Below are positions 1 through 7,703 of a stretch of 26,667 nucleotides of DNA, piece after piece; within the stretch, counting starts at the first letter, position 1, and every line of letters begins with the position of its first letter. Source of the DNA: Verrucomicrobiota bacterium (lineage in GTDB: Bacteria > Verrucomicrobiota > Verrucomicrobiia > Limisphaerales > UBA9464); contig JAPLUH010000220.1 of NCBI GenBank assembly GCA_026397675.1, positions 1 through 26,667 on the forward strand, written 5' to 3'. The position numbers and the translations under genes are program-made. The notes beneath the pieces were generated by a model, which worked only from the letters and a program-made list of their open reading frames with translations, had not been told where the DNA came from and searched no databases.

Positions 1-612
1 GGAGATTTGGCCGATCCGATGTTTTGCTCGGAACTCATTTCCTCCGTGCTGCGGGTGGCGGGGCGTCTGGATGTCTTGGTTAACAATGCGGGTGTCAACG
101 ACAGCGTGTCCTTGAGTGGGTCCCCGACCGATTTCATGGCCTCGCTGCGGCGTAACCTGCTGCACGTGTTTGCCTTGGCTCATCATGCGCAGGAGGCTTT
201 GTGTCAGTCCCGCGGGTGCATCCTAAACTTGAGTTCCAAGGTGGCAGAAACAGGGCAGGGCGGCACCTCCGGTTACGCAGCCGCCAAGGGGGCGGTGAAT
301 GCGCTCACTCGCGAATGGGCCGTGGCTCTGGCACCGCATGGGGTTCGGGTGAATGCCGTGATCCCGGCCGAATGCGACACGGACCAATACCAGCGCTGGT
401 TCGCCTCGCAGCTGGATCCGCAGGCGGCCCGAGAGACCATCGAGCGGATGGTTCCCTTCGGGCGTCGATTGACCTCACCGGCCGAAATTGCTGCGACCTT
501 GGTATTCTTGGCCTCTCCGCGAGCGGGCCATATCACGGGTCAATGGATTCATGTCGATGGCGGTTACACCCACCTGGACCGGGCCATGACCGGCGGCCAC
601 CCGGGATGGTGA
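1..612 (+). CDS. SDR family NAD(P)-dependent oxidoreductase, 5'-truncated by the window edge
   Basis: This is the C-terminal part (about 203 residues) of a classical short-chain dehydrogenase/reductase. The frame is open to base 1, so the Rossmann glycine motif and true start lie upstream. Visible hallmarks are the structural NNAG motif early in the fragment, the catalytic serine in ILNLSSK, and the YAAAK (YxxxK) catalytic pair followed by the usual NALTREWA helix. The C-terminal GQWIHVDGG segment is typical of the family. A soluble cytoplasmic oxidoreductase of an alcohol, sugar or keto-acid substrate is expected. The substrate cannot be read from this fragment. The stop codon overlaps the start of the following pseudouridine synthase by 7 nt, so the two are probably co-transcribed. 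Confidence 0.9.
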   Translation, partial: GDLADPMFCSELISSVLRVAGRLDVLVNNAGVNDSVSLSGSPTDFMASLRRNLLHVFALAHHAQEALCQSRGCILNLSSKVAETGQGGTSGYAAAKGAVNALTREWAVALAPHGVRVNAVIPAECDTDQYQRWFASQLDPQAARETIERMVPFGRRLTSPAEIAATLVFLASPRAGHITGQWIHVDGGYTHLDRAMTGGHPGW

Positions 613-1448
613 GCCTATTTGAGATTCTGCACGAAGATGCAGACTTGCTGGTGTTGCGCAAACCGGCGGGTTTGGTCTGCCATCCGACCAAGGGTGACGA
701 ATTTTCCAGCTTGGTCAGTCGGGTGCGGATTCATTTGGGTTTTGAGCCTCACATGATTCACCGCCTTGACCGAGAGACGGGCGGGGTGATGGTTTTCGCC
801 AAGACGGATGAGGCCGGGGCCGAGTTGCGTGCGTTGTGGGCGGCCGGCTTGGTGACCAAGGAGTACGTGGCTTTGGTTCGTGGTCAGATGCCACTGGGCG
901 AGGGGGCCATTGATGCGCCTTTGGGGCGAGAGGTTTCCAGTTCGGTCGCTATCAAGGACTGTGTTCGGCCGGATGGCGCAGCCGCTCGAACTCGGTGGCG
1001 CTGTGAGAGGCACTTTGAGCGCGAGAAGGAGGTTTATTCGTGGGTCCGAGTCTGGTTAGACACAGGGCGAAAACACCAAATACGCATCCACTTGTCGCAC
1101 CTCAGTTATCCGATCTTGGGTGACAAACTCTACGGGGGAGACGAGCGGATTTACCTCGATTTTGTGGTCGGAAATCTCTCGGAGGCTCAACGGAGGTTTC
1201 TTCAGGTCCCTTTTCATGCCCTGCATGCGGAGCGGCTTTGGTTCCCGTGGAAGGGCTCAGAATTAGGGTTTGTGGCTGCCCCGGAACCTTGGTTTTCCGA
1301 CACGGCTGCCGGCAAGGATGTGCCCTGGTTTGACGATCCCTATGCGCCGCCTGCGGAGTCGCGGACGTCCCGTCCGGCAGGTCCGTTCGTGCGGCCTTCA
1401 GCGGGCTTGGGCCCGTTGGTTCCAGGATTCAATTCCCAGGAGGGGTAA
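606..1448 (+). CDS. RluA-family RNA pseudouridine synthase
   Basis: A 280-residue protein that isomerises uridine to pseudouridine in rRNA or tRNA. The signature HRLDRETGG (residues 52-60) contains the catalytic aspartate, Asp55. The later GRKHQIRIHLSHL and YPILGDKLYGG stretches are typical RluA-family active-site and fold motifs. No S4 domain precedes the catalytic domain, as in the short RluA/TruC-like forms, so the exact target base is not assignable. I chose ATG 606 because the protein aligns with family N-termini from there; the longer open frame upstream is antisense-free but lies inside the SDR gene. The last 60 residues or so form a proline-rich tail beyond the catalytic domain, and its final 51 nt overlap the 3' end of the convergent DUF5722 gene. 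Confidence 0.9.
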   Translation: MVSLFEILHEDADLLVLRKPAGLVCHPTKGDEFSSLVSRVRIHLGFEPHMIHRLDRETGGVMVFAKTDEAGAELRALWAAGLVTKEYVALVRGQMPLGEGAIDAPLGREVSSSVAIKDCVRPDGAAARTRWRCERHFEREKEVYSWVRVWLDTGRKHQIRIHLSHLSYPILGDKLYGGDERIYLDFVVGNLSEAQRRFLQVPFHALHAERLWFPWKGSELGFVAAPEPWFSDTAAGKDVPWFDDPYAPPAESRTSRPAGPFVRPSAGLGPLVPGFNSQEG

Positions 1449-2708
1449 GGCGAAGGCGAAGGCCGCATCTCGTTCGGGCGTATCAGCCCTCCGGAACACC
1501 TCGTAAATGGGTTTGCGGCGGTCGGGTGTCGCCACCGAACCCGAAGTGTGGGTCCAGAGTCCGAGACGTAGGCCGCCTTCGTGGGCGTGGTCCACGTGGC
1601 GGTGGAGGATGAACGCATCGATACCCGCTTCGCCAGCGACCTGATGCCACGCGTAGCAATAGGCTGCAGCTTGTAGGCTTTCGCCCTCCGGACCCTCCGG
1701 GGTGTGGAAGCCTTGCTCGCTGAGGATTACCCGTCGAGTGCGTCCCTGGAATTGGAGTTCGGGCTGCCCTAGAAACTTCCCGAGAGCCGCAATGTTTCGA
1801 AAGGTGATTCGCGGAGTGGTCTTCCAATCCGGTTGAGCGCTGGCATCCCGCCAGGACCGTGGATTGAAGAGGTCTTCGGGGTAGGGATGGAACGCCAGAT
1901 GCCAGTCGTAGTCTCCACCGGACCGGGCCGCCTTGGCGAAGTGTTCGAGGAAGGGGCGTCCCGGGAAGACTTGGCCCTCTCGACCGCCGGGATAGGCGAT
2001 ATTCCAGTGATGTTCGAGGGAGAGGAACACTCGCCCATGGGCTGAGTGCCGGCGGACCGCCTGATGGGTGAGGCGGACCGTTCGCTCATAGTCGGTCGCA
2101 AACGACTCAGAGGAAGTGAGTCCGAGGTTAGACCAGAACCAGTGCGAGTTGACCTCATTGCCGACGATCCAATTCCAGACCCGGCCGTGACGGCCGTCGG
2201 GCCTGCTCCAGCGTTCCGCCAGGAACTGGATGGAGGTCTCATACCAAGCTCGACCTTCCGGGGTGATGGTGTTGAAAGCGGACAAGTGATTCGGACACTG
2301 CGTGCTGTAAGCCGGGTGCAGCAGGATTCGGCGCAAATCCGGATCGGCGCTCTCGTAGTTGAGCAGGATTAACGAGACCACAATACCCCGCTCCGAAAGC
2401 GCCCGGATTTGTTGGTCCATAGCCTCCAGGTATCCCCGCTGGAAGTGGTGGGTTCGCCCCTCGCGGGTGATCGCCGGATTGTTGGTGTCACCCCGCGGAT
2501 CGATGAGTTGGCCTAGGTTGAAATTGAGCGCGGCATGGCGGATGCCCAAGGCGATCGCATCGTCCACCATCTGGACTTGAAGCCCCTTTTTGGAAGTGGG
2601 TTGAGGATAAGGTTCCGGATTGGCGTCGCCCGCCAACCGGAGACAGAGAGTGCAAACCCCGACGAGGAAGCCCCAAACTGAGAACCACCGGCCATGAGGG
2701 GTGGTCAT
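1398..2708 (-). CDS. Secreted DUF5722 (glycosidase-like TIM barrel) protein
   Basis: A 436-residue protein. A hydrophobic N-terminal segment (about residues 8-27) looks like a signal peptide, so export is likely. The body resembles DUF5722 proteins, which look like retaining glycoside hydrolases. WIVGNEVNSHWFW places Glu185 after Asn as in clan GH-A acid/base residues, and RVILSEQGFHT offers Glu331 as a candidate nucleophile. AFHPYPED (about 272-279) is another barrel-end motif. The catalytic role is inferred from the pattern and the substrate is unknown. The ATG overlaps the argA stop in an ATGA arrangement, implying translational coupling. The 3' end overlaps the convergent pseudouridine synthase gene by 51 nt. 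Confidence 0.8.
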   Translation of the reverse strand: MTTPHGRWFSVWGFLVGVCTLCLRLAGDANPEPYPQPTSKKGLQVQMVDDAIALGIRHAALNFNLGQLIDPRGDTNNPAITREGRTHHFQRGYLEAMDQQIRALSERGIVVSLILLNYESADPDLRRILLHPAYSTQCPNHLSAFNTITPEGRAWYETSIQFLAERWSRPDGRHGRVWNWIVGNEVNSHWFWSNLGLTSSESFATDYERTVRLTHQAVRRHSAHGRVFLSLEHHWNIAYPGGREGQVFPGRPFLEHFAKAARSGGDYDWHLAFHPYPEDLFNPRSWRDASAQPDWKTTPRITFRNIAALGKFLGQPELQFQGRTRRVILSEQGFHTPEGPEGESLQAAAYCYAWHQVAGEAGIDAFILHRHVDHAHEGGLRLGLWTHTSGSVATPDRRKPIYEVFRRADTPERDAAFAFALPLLGIESWNQRAQAR

Positions 2709-4138
2709 GCTGCGGGCCGGAGGCGCTTGATGAGCACCTTGGATTTGCGGCCGCTGGCGTCGTAACGTTCCCGTCGGGCGGGGAGCAGATCGCTGGGACT
2801 TCCTTCCACAAACCCACCCTTGGAGATGAAGTAAGTGAAGGCTTGAGTGCTGAGGGTGACGAGTTCAGCCAACCCCTGCTCTCGGGCTCGCGCCTCAACG
2901 AACTGGATGAGTTTTGAGCCGATCCCCATGTTTTCGTGGCTGGGAGCCACGTACAGGAAGGCCAGTTCACCCTTGTTCTGTTCCGGGTATTGATGGAGAG
3001 CCACGCAGGCCACCGGGTTCCGGTCGATCTCGTACAGGTAGTAGTCACCGACCTGTTTCTCGATCGAAGCACGGGTGCGCTTAACCAGTTCCTCGGAGGC
3101 GACCGAGTCTTTTGTCAGGTTGAGGAGTGCGCGAATGTCCTTCTTCAAGGCCCTCCGGATTTGGGTGTACTCGTTGGCATACACCAGAGTGCCAATGCCT
3201 TCGTTGCTGAAGACTTCGGCCAAGAGCCCTTCATCGACCTCACCATTGATGATGTGCACTCGAGGCACCCCCGCCTCACAGGCTGCGACTGCCTGGCGGG
3301 CCTTGGAAATTAGGTTGATCGGCCAGTCCGATGGGATCCGGCTGAGCATCTGCTTGAGTTCGCCGACGATCATCTGGCGAATCAATTGTCCGTCGCGGGT
3401 CAGCCCGTCGACCGTGGTGAGGAAAATGAGCTTGGTGGCCTTGAGTTGCTCGGCCAGGGCGAAGGCGATGGTGTCGGAATTCACCCGGTAGGTCTTTCCG
3501 TCGCCATCGAAGCCCAAGGGCGGAATGACGGGCACAATGCCTTGGGCCAAAAGGCTTTGGAGCATTTCGACATCGATCCGTTCCACCTTGCCGGTGAACT
3601 GGTGGTCTACGCCACCGACAATGCCGAGCGGATGGGCGATAACGGCATTGGTGGACACCGCGCGGAGATCGTTGGCAGACAACCCTTCAAGGATCTCATG
3701 GGTGAGCCGGTTGGCGGCATTGAGAGAGAGTTGCAGGGTCTCCGCATCGGTGATGCCGGTGCCATCGAGATTGGATGCCTTGACCCCGCGCTCCACGGCC
3801 AGCGCCGCGATTTGCTTGGCAGCACCGTGCACAAGCAAGATTCGGATGTTCAGCGAGCGGAGGACCGCGATGTCGAGCAGGAGGTTCGGGAAGTTGTCGT
3901 CGGTGACGATGGATCCATCGATGGCCAGGATGAAGACCTTTTCCCTGAAGCGTGGAATGTAGCGGAGAATTCCCCGCAGGTCGGTGGGTTTCACGTCGTA
4001 TTGTCGAACCGGCCTGTTGGCCGATACCCAAAGAACAATCAGGAGCACCGCCGCTGCAATGAAGAAATCAAGGAACCCTGGCTTTCCGTCCTGCGTGTTG
4101 GCCTGTTGCTGAAGGAGCGGTGTCGTCTTTGACTCCAA
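2705..4138 (-). CDS. argA: N-acetylglutamate synthase (amino-acid N-acetyltransferase) with an N-terminal membrane-anchor-like extension
   Basis: About 477 residues. It catalyses acetyl-CoA plus glutamate to N-acetylglutamate, the first step of arginine synthesis. An amino-acid-kinase-like domain begins at PTDLRGILRYIPRFREK and includes VLVHGAAKQI and LIFLTTVDGLT. A C-terminal GNAT domain carries the acetyl-CoA loop ENMGIGSKL and QAFTYFISKGGF. Family members normally start close to the TDLR motif. Here about 50 extra residues precede it, including a strongly hydrophobic stretch (FFIAAAVLLIVLWVSA). The start is uncertain. I prefer TTG 4138 because a clear GGAGG lies 8 nt upstream, which is rare in this window. 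GTG 4162 is an alternative upstream. A GTG just before KPTDLR (about 3994) would give the conventional protein but has no ribosome-binding site. The gene is coupled to the DUF5722 gene. Confidence 0.88.
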   Translation of the reverse strand: MESKTTPLLQQQANTQDGKPGFLDFFIAAAVLLIVLWVSANRPVRQYDVKPTDLRGILRYIPRFREKVFILAIDGSIVTDDNFPNLLLDIAVLRSLNIRILLVHGAAKQIAALAVERGVKASNLDGTGITDAETLQLSLNAANRLTHEILEGLSANDLRAVSTNAVIAHPLGIVGGVDHQFTGKVERIDVEMLQSLLAQGIVPVIPPLGFDGDGKTYRVNSDTIAFALAEQLKATKLIFLTTVDGLTRDGQLIRQMIVGELKQMLSRIPSDWPINLISKARQAVAACEAGVPRVHIINGEVDEGLLAEVFSNEGIGTLVYANEYTQIRRALKKDIRALLNLTKDSVASEELVKRTRASIEKQVGDYYLYEIDRNPVACVALHQYPEQNKGELAFLYVAPSHENMGIGSKLIQFVEARAREQGLAELVTLSTQAFTYFISKGGFVEGSPSDLLPARRERYDASGRKSKVLIKRLRPAA

Positions 4139-4144
4139 CGGTTC

Positions 4145-4151
4145 TCCCTCC
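4145..4151 (-). promoter_or_regulatory. Shine-Dalgarno sequence of the argA-like gene (GGAGGGA)
   Basis: On the minus strand GGAGGGA is followed, 8 nt after the GGAGG core, by an in-frame TTG at 4138. It decides the start codon I chose for argA and implies that the hydrophobic N-terminal extension is translated. Most other gene starts in this window have no comparable purine tract. Confidence 0.5.
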
Positions 4152-4279
4152 AGACCTGTCACTGCCTTTATTCCACTTCGGTTTTGTTAGCCCTTTTTTA
4201 GACCTCCCATCGGGTACGACCGGGTTAAGGGCTGGGTCGGCCGGCGCGGTGCGCAGGTTGACTTTTTGGAAATCAGATG

Positions 4280-4297
4280 TTTCTGTAGAAACAGAAA
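4280..4297. promoter_or_regulatory. 18-bp perfect palindrome on the gbsR-like start codon, candidate autoregulatory operator
   Basis: TTTCTGTAGAAACAGAAA consists of two perfect 7-bp arms around AGAA, and its last base is the A of the regulator's ATG. A TTGACT hexamer lies at 4258-4263. A -10 box 17 bp further would fall inside the palindrome, though TTCTGT is a poor -10 match. MarR/GbsR-type winged-helix dimers commonly bind such palindromes near their own promoters, so autoregulation is a reasonable inference. I saw no second copy in the window. Confidence 0.55.
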
Positions 4298-4842
4298 TGA
4301 AGTCGCTGAGCCAACTGTCCAATGCCGAGCGGCGTTTCATCCTCCATTGGGGAGAAATGGGGACCAAGTGGGGCATTAACCGGACGGTGGCTCAGGTTCA
4401 TGCATTGCTCTACTTGTCGCCCGAGCCGCTCAATGCCGAGCAAATTCAGGCAGTACTGGAAGTGGCCCGATCCAATGTGAGCACCAGCCTCAAGGAACTC
4501 CAAGGTTGGGGTATTGTCCGATTGGTCCACTTGCCGGGTGACCGGCGTGACCATTTCGAGAGCCTCAAGGACGTCTGGGAAATGTTCCGAATCGTTGTAG
4601 ATGAGCGCAAACGGCGTGAGTTTGATCCCACCATGGCGGTTTTGCGGGAGTGCATTGCTGAGGCAGAAAAAGATGCGACCACCGGCGGCTACAGCGAGGA
4701 TCGCCTGCGCGAGATGCACAATTTCCTGGCGACCACAGCCGGTTGGTACGCCACCTTCCGAGGATGGCCTACCTCGGTCCTGAAGCGCTTCTTCGGCATG
4801 GGTGACAAGGCGCGCAAGCTGCTGGGATTGACCTCCGAATAA
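4297..4842 (+). CDS. GbsR/MarR-family transcriptional regulator
   Basis: A 181-residue winged-helix DNA-binding protein. The region GINRTVAQVHALLYLSPEPL through VARSNVSTSLKELQGWGIV (about residues 23-70) is the helix-turn-helix typical of the GbsR branch, and LPGDRRDHFES forms the wing. The C-terminal half is helical, with dimerisation-like character. ATG 4297 gives the normal family length; the frame is open further upstream but runs into the argA promoter region. No Shine-Dalgarno precedes the ATG, which is overlapped by an 18-bp palindrome, so a leaderless or very short-leader transcript is possible. It lies divergent from argA and 31 nt upstream of a DCC1-like gene, which it probably shares a transcript with. 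GbsR relatives control osmolyte uptake elsewhere, but no such genes are present here, so the target is unknown. Confidence 0.88.
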   Translation: MKSLSQLSNAERRFILHWGEMGTKWGINRTVAQVHALLYLSPEPLNAEQIQAVLEVARSNVSTSLKELQGWGIVRLVHLPGDRRDHFESLKDVWEMFRIVVDERKRREFDPTMAVLRECIAEAEKDATTGGYSEDRLREMHNFLATTAGWYATFRGWPTSVLKRFFGMGDKARKLLGLTSE

Positions 4843-4873
4843 TCTGAATTTCCCCAAAGAAACCATTTCTGCC

Positions 4874-5320
4874 ATGACCGAAAACAACACTTCGTTCTCG
4901 CGACCGTCCAGGGCATGGGCTTTTTACGATCAGCATTGCCCGGTGTGTCGGGCGACGATCCGCCAATGGCGACGGGTGTTTGAATCTCGGCATATCGAGT
5001 TCGCGGCCTTGCAGGCTCCTTGGGTCCGGGACCGGTTGGGATTGGCTGCCGGTGAACTTCCGACAGAGATGAAACTACTGACACCCGACGGCCTGATCCT
5101 AGGAGGCCCCGTCGCCATCGCTTGGATGTGCCGGCGGGTGGCTTGGCTGTGGCCGATGGGTGTCCTGATGGTGACCCCGGGATTCTATGCAGTGACCCGA
5201 TGGGTTTACCAATGGGTGGCCCGGAATCGCTACTGCCTGGGGGATGTGTGCGAATTGCCTCCGATGGAACTAACTCGTCGTCGTCACCTGGCGGCGACCA
5301 CGTTCTTGGAGACTCCATGA
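4874..5320 (+). CDS. DCC1-like thiol-disulfide oxidoreductase family protein (DUF393)
   Basis: A 148-residue protein with the hallmark of the DCC family near its N-terminus: AFYDQHCPVCRATIRQW, in which an aspartate is followed by a CxxC pair at about residues 24-27. A hydrophobic segment (AWLWPMGVLMVTPGFYAVTRWVY) in the second half is usual for the family and may contact the membrane. The biochemical role of these proteins is poorly defined; thiol-disulfide exchange is inferred from the CxxC. The gene follows the GbsR-like regulator by 31 nt and is probably in the same operon. It has no visible Shine-Dalgarno. Its TGA overlaps an ATG that opens only a 27-codon frame, which I do not call. Confidence 0.82.
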   Translation: MTENNTSFSRPSRAWAFYDQHCPVCRATIRQWRRVFESRHIEFAALQAPWVRDRLGLAAGELPTEMKLLTPDGLILGGPVAIAWMCRRVAWLWPMGVLMVTPGFYAVTRWVYQWVARNRYCLGDVCELPPMELTRRRHLAATTFLETP

Positions 5321-5461
5321 AACCCGTGTCCTGCATGCCCTGGATGTTGAGCGTTGGGTGCTTTCATTCCTTGGCTGAAGTGAAGTTGTCACAGGACTAA
5401 AGGGGTTTTCCTTTTCCGTGACCAAACTCCCCAGGTTGCCAATATTCAATCGACGCAAGAC

Positions 5462-6430
5462 ATGGCCACTACCACTGAGACCCTCCATTTTGAGAATGCC
5501 CGGGCTGCCCTCCAGTTGCTCGGGGGTGATGAACGCAACCTTCATGCCCTCGAAGAGGAGTTGAGCCTCAAGGCGACGGCTCGCGATGGGTGGATCCGGT
5601 TGGAGGGCGAGGCCGAAGACGTGGCGCGCGGAGTGAAATTATTCCAACTGCTGGAGGCGGCCCAAAAGGACGGATCCCCGGTGAAGGCTCGAGATTTCAC
5701 CCACGCCCTACAGGTGGTGAAGAACGATGGACCTGCCGCCCTTCAGGCGCTCTTCCATCTCAAGATCAGCACCTCGCTCAAGAAGCCGGCCATCACGCCC
5801 AAGACCGTCGGCCAGCAGCGCTATGTCACGGCCATCCGGGAGCATGACATTACCTTTGGCATTGGCCCCGCAGGCACCGGCAAGACGTACTTGGCCATGG
5901 CCATGGCAGTCAACGCGCTGAAGGATGCTCGCGTTGGGCGCATCATTCTCACGCGACCCGCCGTCGAGGCCGGGGAAGCTCTGGGATTCCTTCCGGGCGA
6001 CCTTTACCAAAAGCTCGATCCTTACCTACGTCCACTCCATGACGCACTTCAGGACATGATGCCGGCGGAGGAAATTCAGAAGAACATGGAGCGGGGAGTC
6101 ATCGAAATTGCTCCGCTGGCCTACATGCGTGGCCGCACTTTGAACCAAGCCTTCATCGTTCTCGATGAGGCGCAGAACACGACAACCGAACAAATGCTGA
6201 TGTTCCTGACCCGCCTCGGTTTCGGTTCCAAGGTGGTCATTACTGGAGACCCCTCGCAAATCGATTTACCCCGCAGCAAGCGCAGTGGATTGGTGGAGGC
6301 CGAGTCGGCCCTGAAGGACGTCGAGGGCATTTCCCTGATTCGCTTCGAGAAGAAGGATGTCGTCCGGCATCCGCTGGTCCAGCGCATCGTCCATGCCTAC
6401 GAACGGCATCGTGGAACCCATCAGGGATAG
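5462..6430 (+). CDS. phoH: PhoH family protein (phosphate-starvation-type NTPase)
   Basis: A 322-residue cytoplasmic P-loop NTPase. The Walker A motif GPAGTGKT is at residues 135-142 and the Walker B motif FIVLDE at 231-236, followed by AQNTT. The stretch TRPAVEAGEALGFLPGD is also characteristic of PhoH. The N-terminal 110 residues or so match the usual PhoH leader domain, and the length is normal. PhoH is thought to act in RNA metabolism, often beside ybeY and yqfF/PgpH genes, but none of those is adjacent here. The 141 nt upstream show no convincing promoter hexamers and no ribosome-binding site. The gene ends 19 nt from the convergent DUF2752 gene. Confidence 0.95.
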   Translation: MATTTETLHFENARAALQLLGGDERNLHALEEELSLKATARDGWIRLEGEAEDVARGVKLFQLLEAAQKDGSPVKARDFTHALQVVKNDGPAALQALFHLKISTSLKKPAITPKTVGQQRYVTAIREHDITFGIGPAGTGKTYLAMAMAVNALKDARVGRIILTRPAVEAGEALGFLPGDLYQKLDPYLRPLHDALQDMMPAEEIQKNMERGVIEIAPLAYMRGRTLNQAFIVLDEAQNTTTEQMLMFLTRLGFGSKVVITGDPSQIDLPRSKRSGLVEAESALKDVEGISLIRFEKKDVVRHPLVQRIVHAYERHRGTHQG

Positions 6431-6449
6431 GGTTGCGCCGTGGGTGTTA

Positions 6450-6914
6450 TTAAAGGTTCCGGCCGATGCTGAAGCCGACGATCAGCACCAATAGGACCAC
6501 CCAGAGGCGGCGGATAGCCAACGGAGTGGGAAGGCGCAGTCCGGTTCGCTGTTCAATGGCTAGAGCTAGGGCCGTCCATGCGGCCACCGGTAGCGAAGCG
6601 ACCAGCAGTGGGTTGAGTCGCCAGGCCGCCAGCAGTTCTCCGTGAAGGAGCGCATGAGTGGCCCTCAATCCCCCGCATCCCGGGCAGAGCAGTCCGGTCA
6701 CTTGGTGAAACGTGCAGCGTGGAAAGAAAATCTGCCCCTGAGGTTCAAAGCGCCAGAGCAAGCCCAAGGCGAGGAGTGTCGCGCCTGCGAGAGCTGAAAC
6801 GAGCGGCACGTTCCACCGGTTCGCCCCCAGTTGCAAAGCGGTTGGCTCCCCCATGGACGGTGAAGGTGAGGGTGCGGGCTCCGGGGAGCCGGGCAACACG
6901 GGGGGTGCCGTCAT
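6450..6914 (-). CDS. DUF2752 domain-containing membrane protein
   Basis: About 154 residues. The DUF2752 core is clear: PRCTFHQVTGLLCPGCGGLRATHALLHG style sequence with a CPGCGG metal-binding-like motif, flanked by hydrophobic helices (WNVPLVSALAGATLLALGLL, LLVASLPVAAWTALALAI and LWVVLLVLIVGFSIG). An inner-membrane protein of unknown function is expected. I chose ATG 6914 rather than an ATG at 6971, because the latter would overlap the upstream gene by 29 nt and only adds low-complexity sequence. The first 35 residues or so are Pro/Ser-rich. It follows the GYF_2 gene by 28 nt and is probably co-transcribed with it. DUF2752 genes often sit next to small multi-pass membrane proteins of this kind. 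Confidence 0.8.
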   Translation of the reverse strand: MTAPPVLPGSPEPAPSPSPSMGEPTALQLGANRWNVPLVSALAGATLLALGLLWRFEPQGQIFFPRCTFHQVTGLLCPGCGGLRATHALLHGELLAAWRLNPLLVASLPVAAWTALALAIEQRTGLRLPTPLAIRRLWVVLLVLIVGFSIGRNL

Positions 6915-6942
6915 GGTCCCTGAGGGCTTTGCGTGAGTGGAC

Positions 6943-7635
6943 TCAGTGGAAGGATTTGCGGACTTCCGCATTGCTGAGGACGACCAGTGCCCAAATGCCG
7001 AAAGGCAGGCCCGTGCAGCAGCAACCGCTGAGGCAGGGGATCATGCCAACAATCACCCCGGCCATCACCAGGCCGTAGGAACGGCGATGGAGCATCTTAA
7101 TGCCGGCCATCAGCGTCAGCACTGACAAGATCAGGGCCAGCAAGTTGAGCGGCAAATTGAAGGGCTCCATCGCCAACAGGTAGCTCTTGAGTAAGCCGGC
7201 TGCCTCGGGGGGGAAGCCCGGTGGGAGTTCGGTGTTCTTGTTGGAACCCGACAACGTGGTGATGACCCCCGTCAGGGAAAGCAAAGCACCCAGACCTCCG
7301 GTGGTGATGATGCCGATCGCCGGAACCTTAATCTTTTCGTCGATGACCGACTCGGAGATGCCCGGGGTTGATGGTCGAAAACCGCTACCATAGGGCGACG
7401 CGTTGGCGGCGCTGACGGTGGTGGGTTCGGACGGCGGCGCTTCGGAAGCCGGAGGCGCTGTTCCAACCAAGACTTCTGCAAATTCCGGAAAATCTCCCAG
7501 AGTCTTCCACAACGATTCCCCGTCGGCCCGTGCTGGAGAAAACCGGTTCAGCCGGTTCTCGCTGATCCATTGGCGGAGTTGGTCTGCCGAAACGGGTCCG
7601 TATTCCTTCTGATCGGCGCCTTGGATGTAGTACAT
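6943..7635 (-). CDS. GYF_2-domain membrane protein (DUF4190-like C-terminus)
   Basis: A 230-residue protein. Residues 1 to about 55 (MYYIQGADQKEYGPVSADQL onward) form a GYF_2 domain, in which a GPVS turn is followed by a WI helix and by LWKTLGDFPEF. A low-complexity Pro/Ser/Ala linker follows. Four hydrophobic segments then end with GMIPCLSGCCCTGLPFGIWA, a Cys-rich membrane motif common in small proteins of Planctomycetes and Verrucomicrobia. GYF_2 domains are thought to mediate protein-protein contacts, and the function here is unknown. The start is the only good candidate, an ATG without a Shine-Dalgarno. It lies 68 nt downstream of the POT transporter and just upstream of the DUF2752 gene on the same strand. 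Confidence 0.8.
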   Translation of the reverse strand: MYYIQGADQKEYGPVSADQLRQWISENRLNRFSPARADGESLWKTLGDFPEFAEVLVGTAPPASEAPPSEPTTVSAANASPYGSGFRPSTPGISESVIDEKIKVPAIGIITTGGLGALLSLTGVITTLSGSNKNTELPPGFPPEAAGLLKSYLLAMEPFNLPLNLLALILSVLTLMAGIKMLHRRSYGLVMAGVIVGMIPCLSGCCCTGLPFGIWALVVLSNAEVRKSFH

Positions 7636-7703
7636 GGCTGGTGTGGCGTGTGGTGAAACTTCTGAATTTCCCGGGTCTACAGTGGATTGAATGTCGCTTC
7701 AGT

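Noticed and set aside
3386..4132. A 248-codon plus-strand frame opposite argA
   Set aside because: Antisense shadow of a well-supported gene.
4189..4233. Inverted repeat AGCCCTT/AAGGGCT upstream of argA
   Set aside because: The arms are 7 bp and about 31 nt apart, with no supporting promoter elements; it is likely chance.
5317..5400. A 27-codon frame starting in the DCC1-like stop (ATGA)
   Set aside because: Too short, with no recognisable pattern and no ribosome-binding site; the overlap alone is not enough.
5397..5422. A possible terminator AAAGG-GGTTTT-CCTTTT after the DCC1-like gene
   Set aside because: The stem is only 5 bp and AT-rich, so it is unlikely to be stable.
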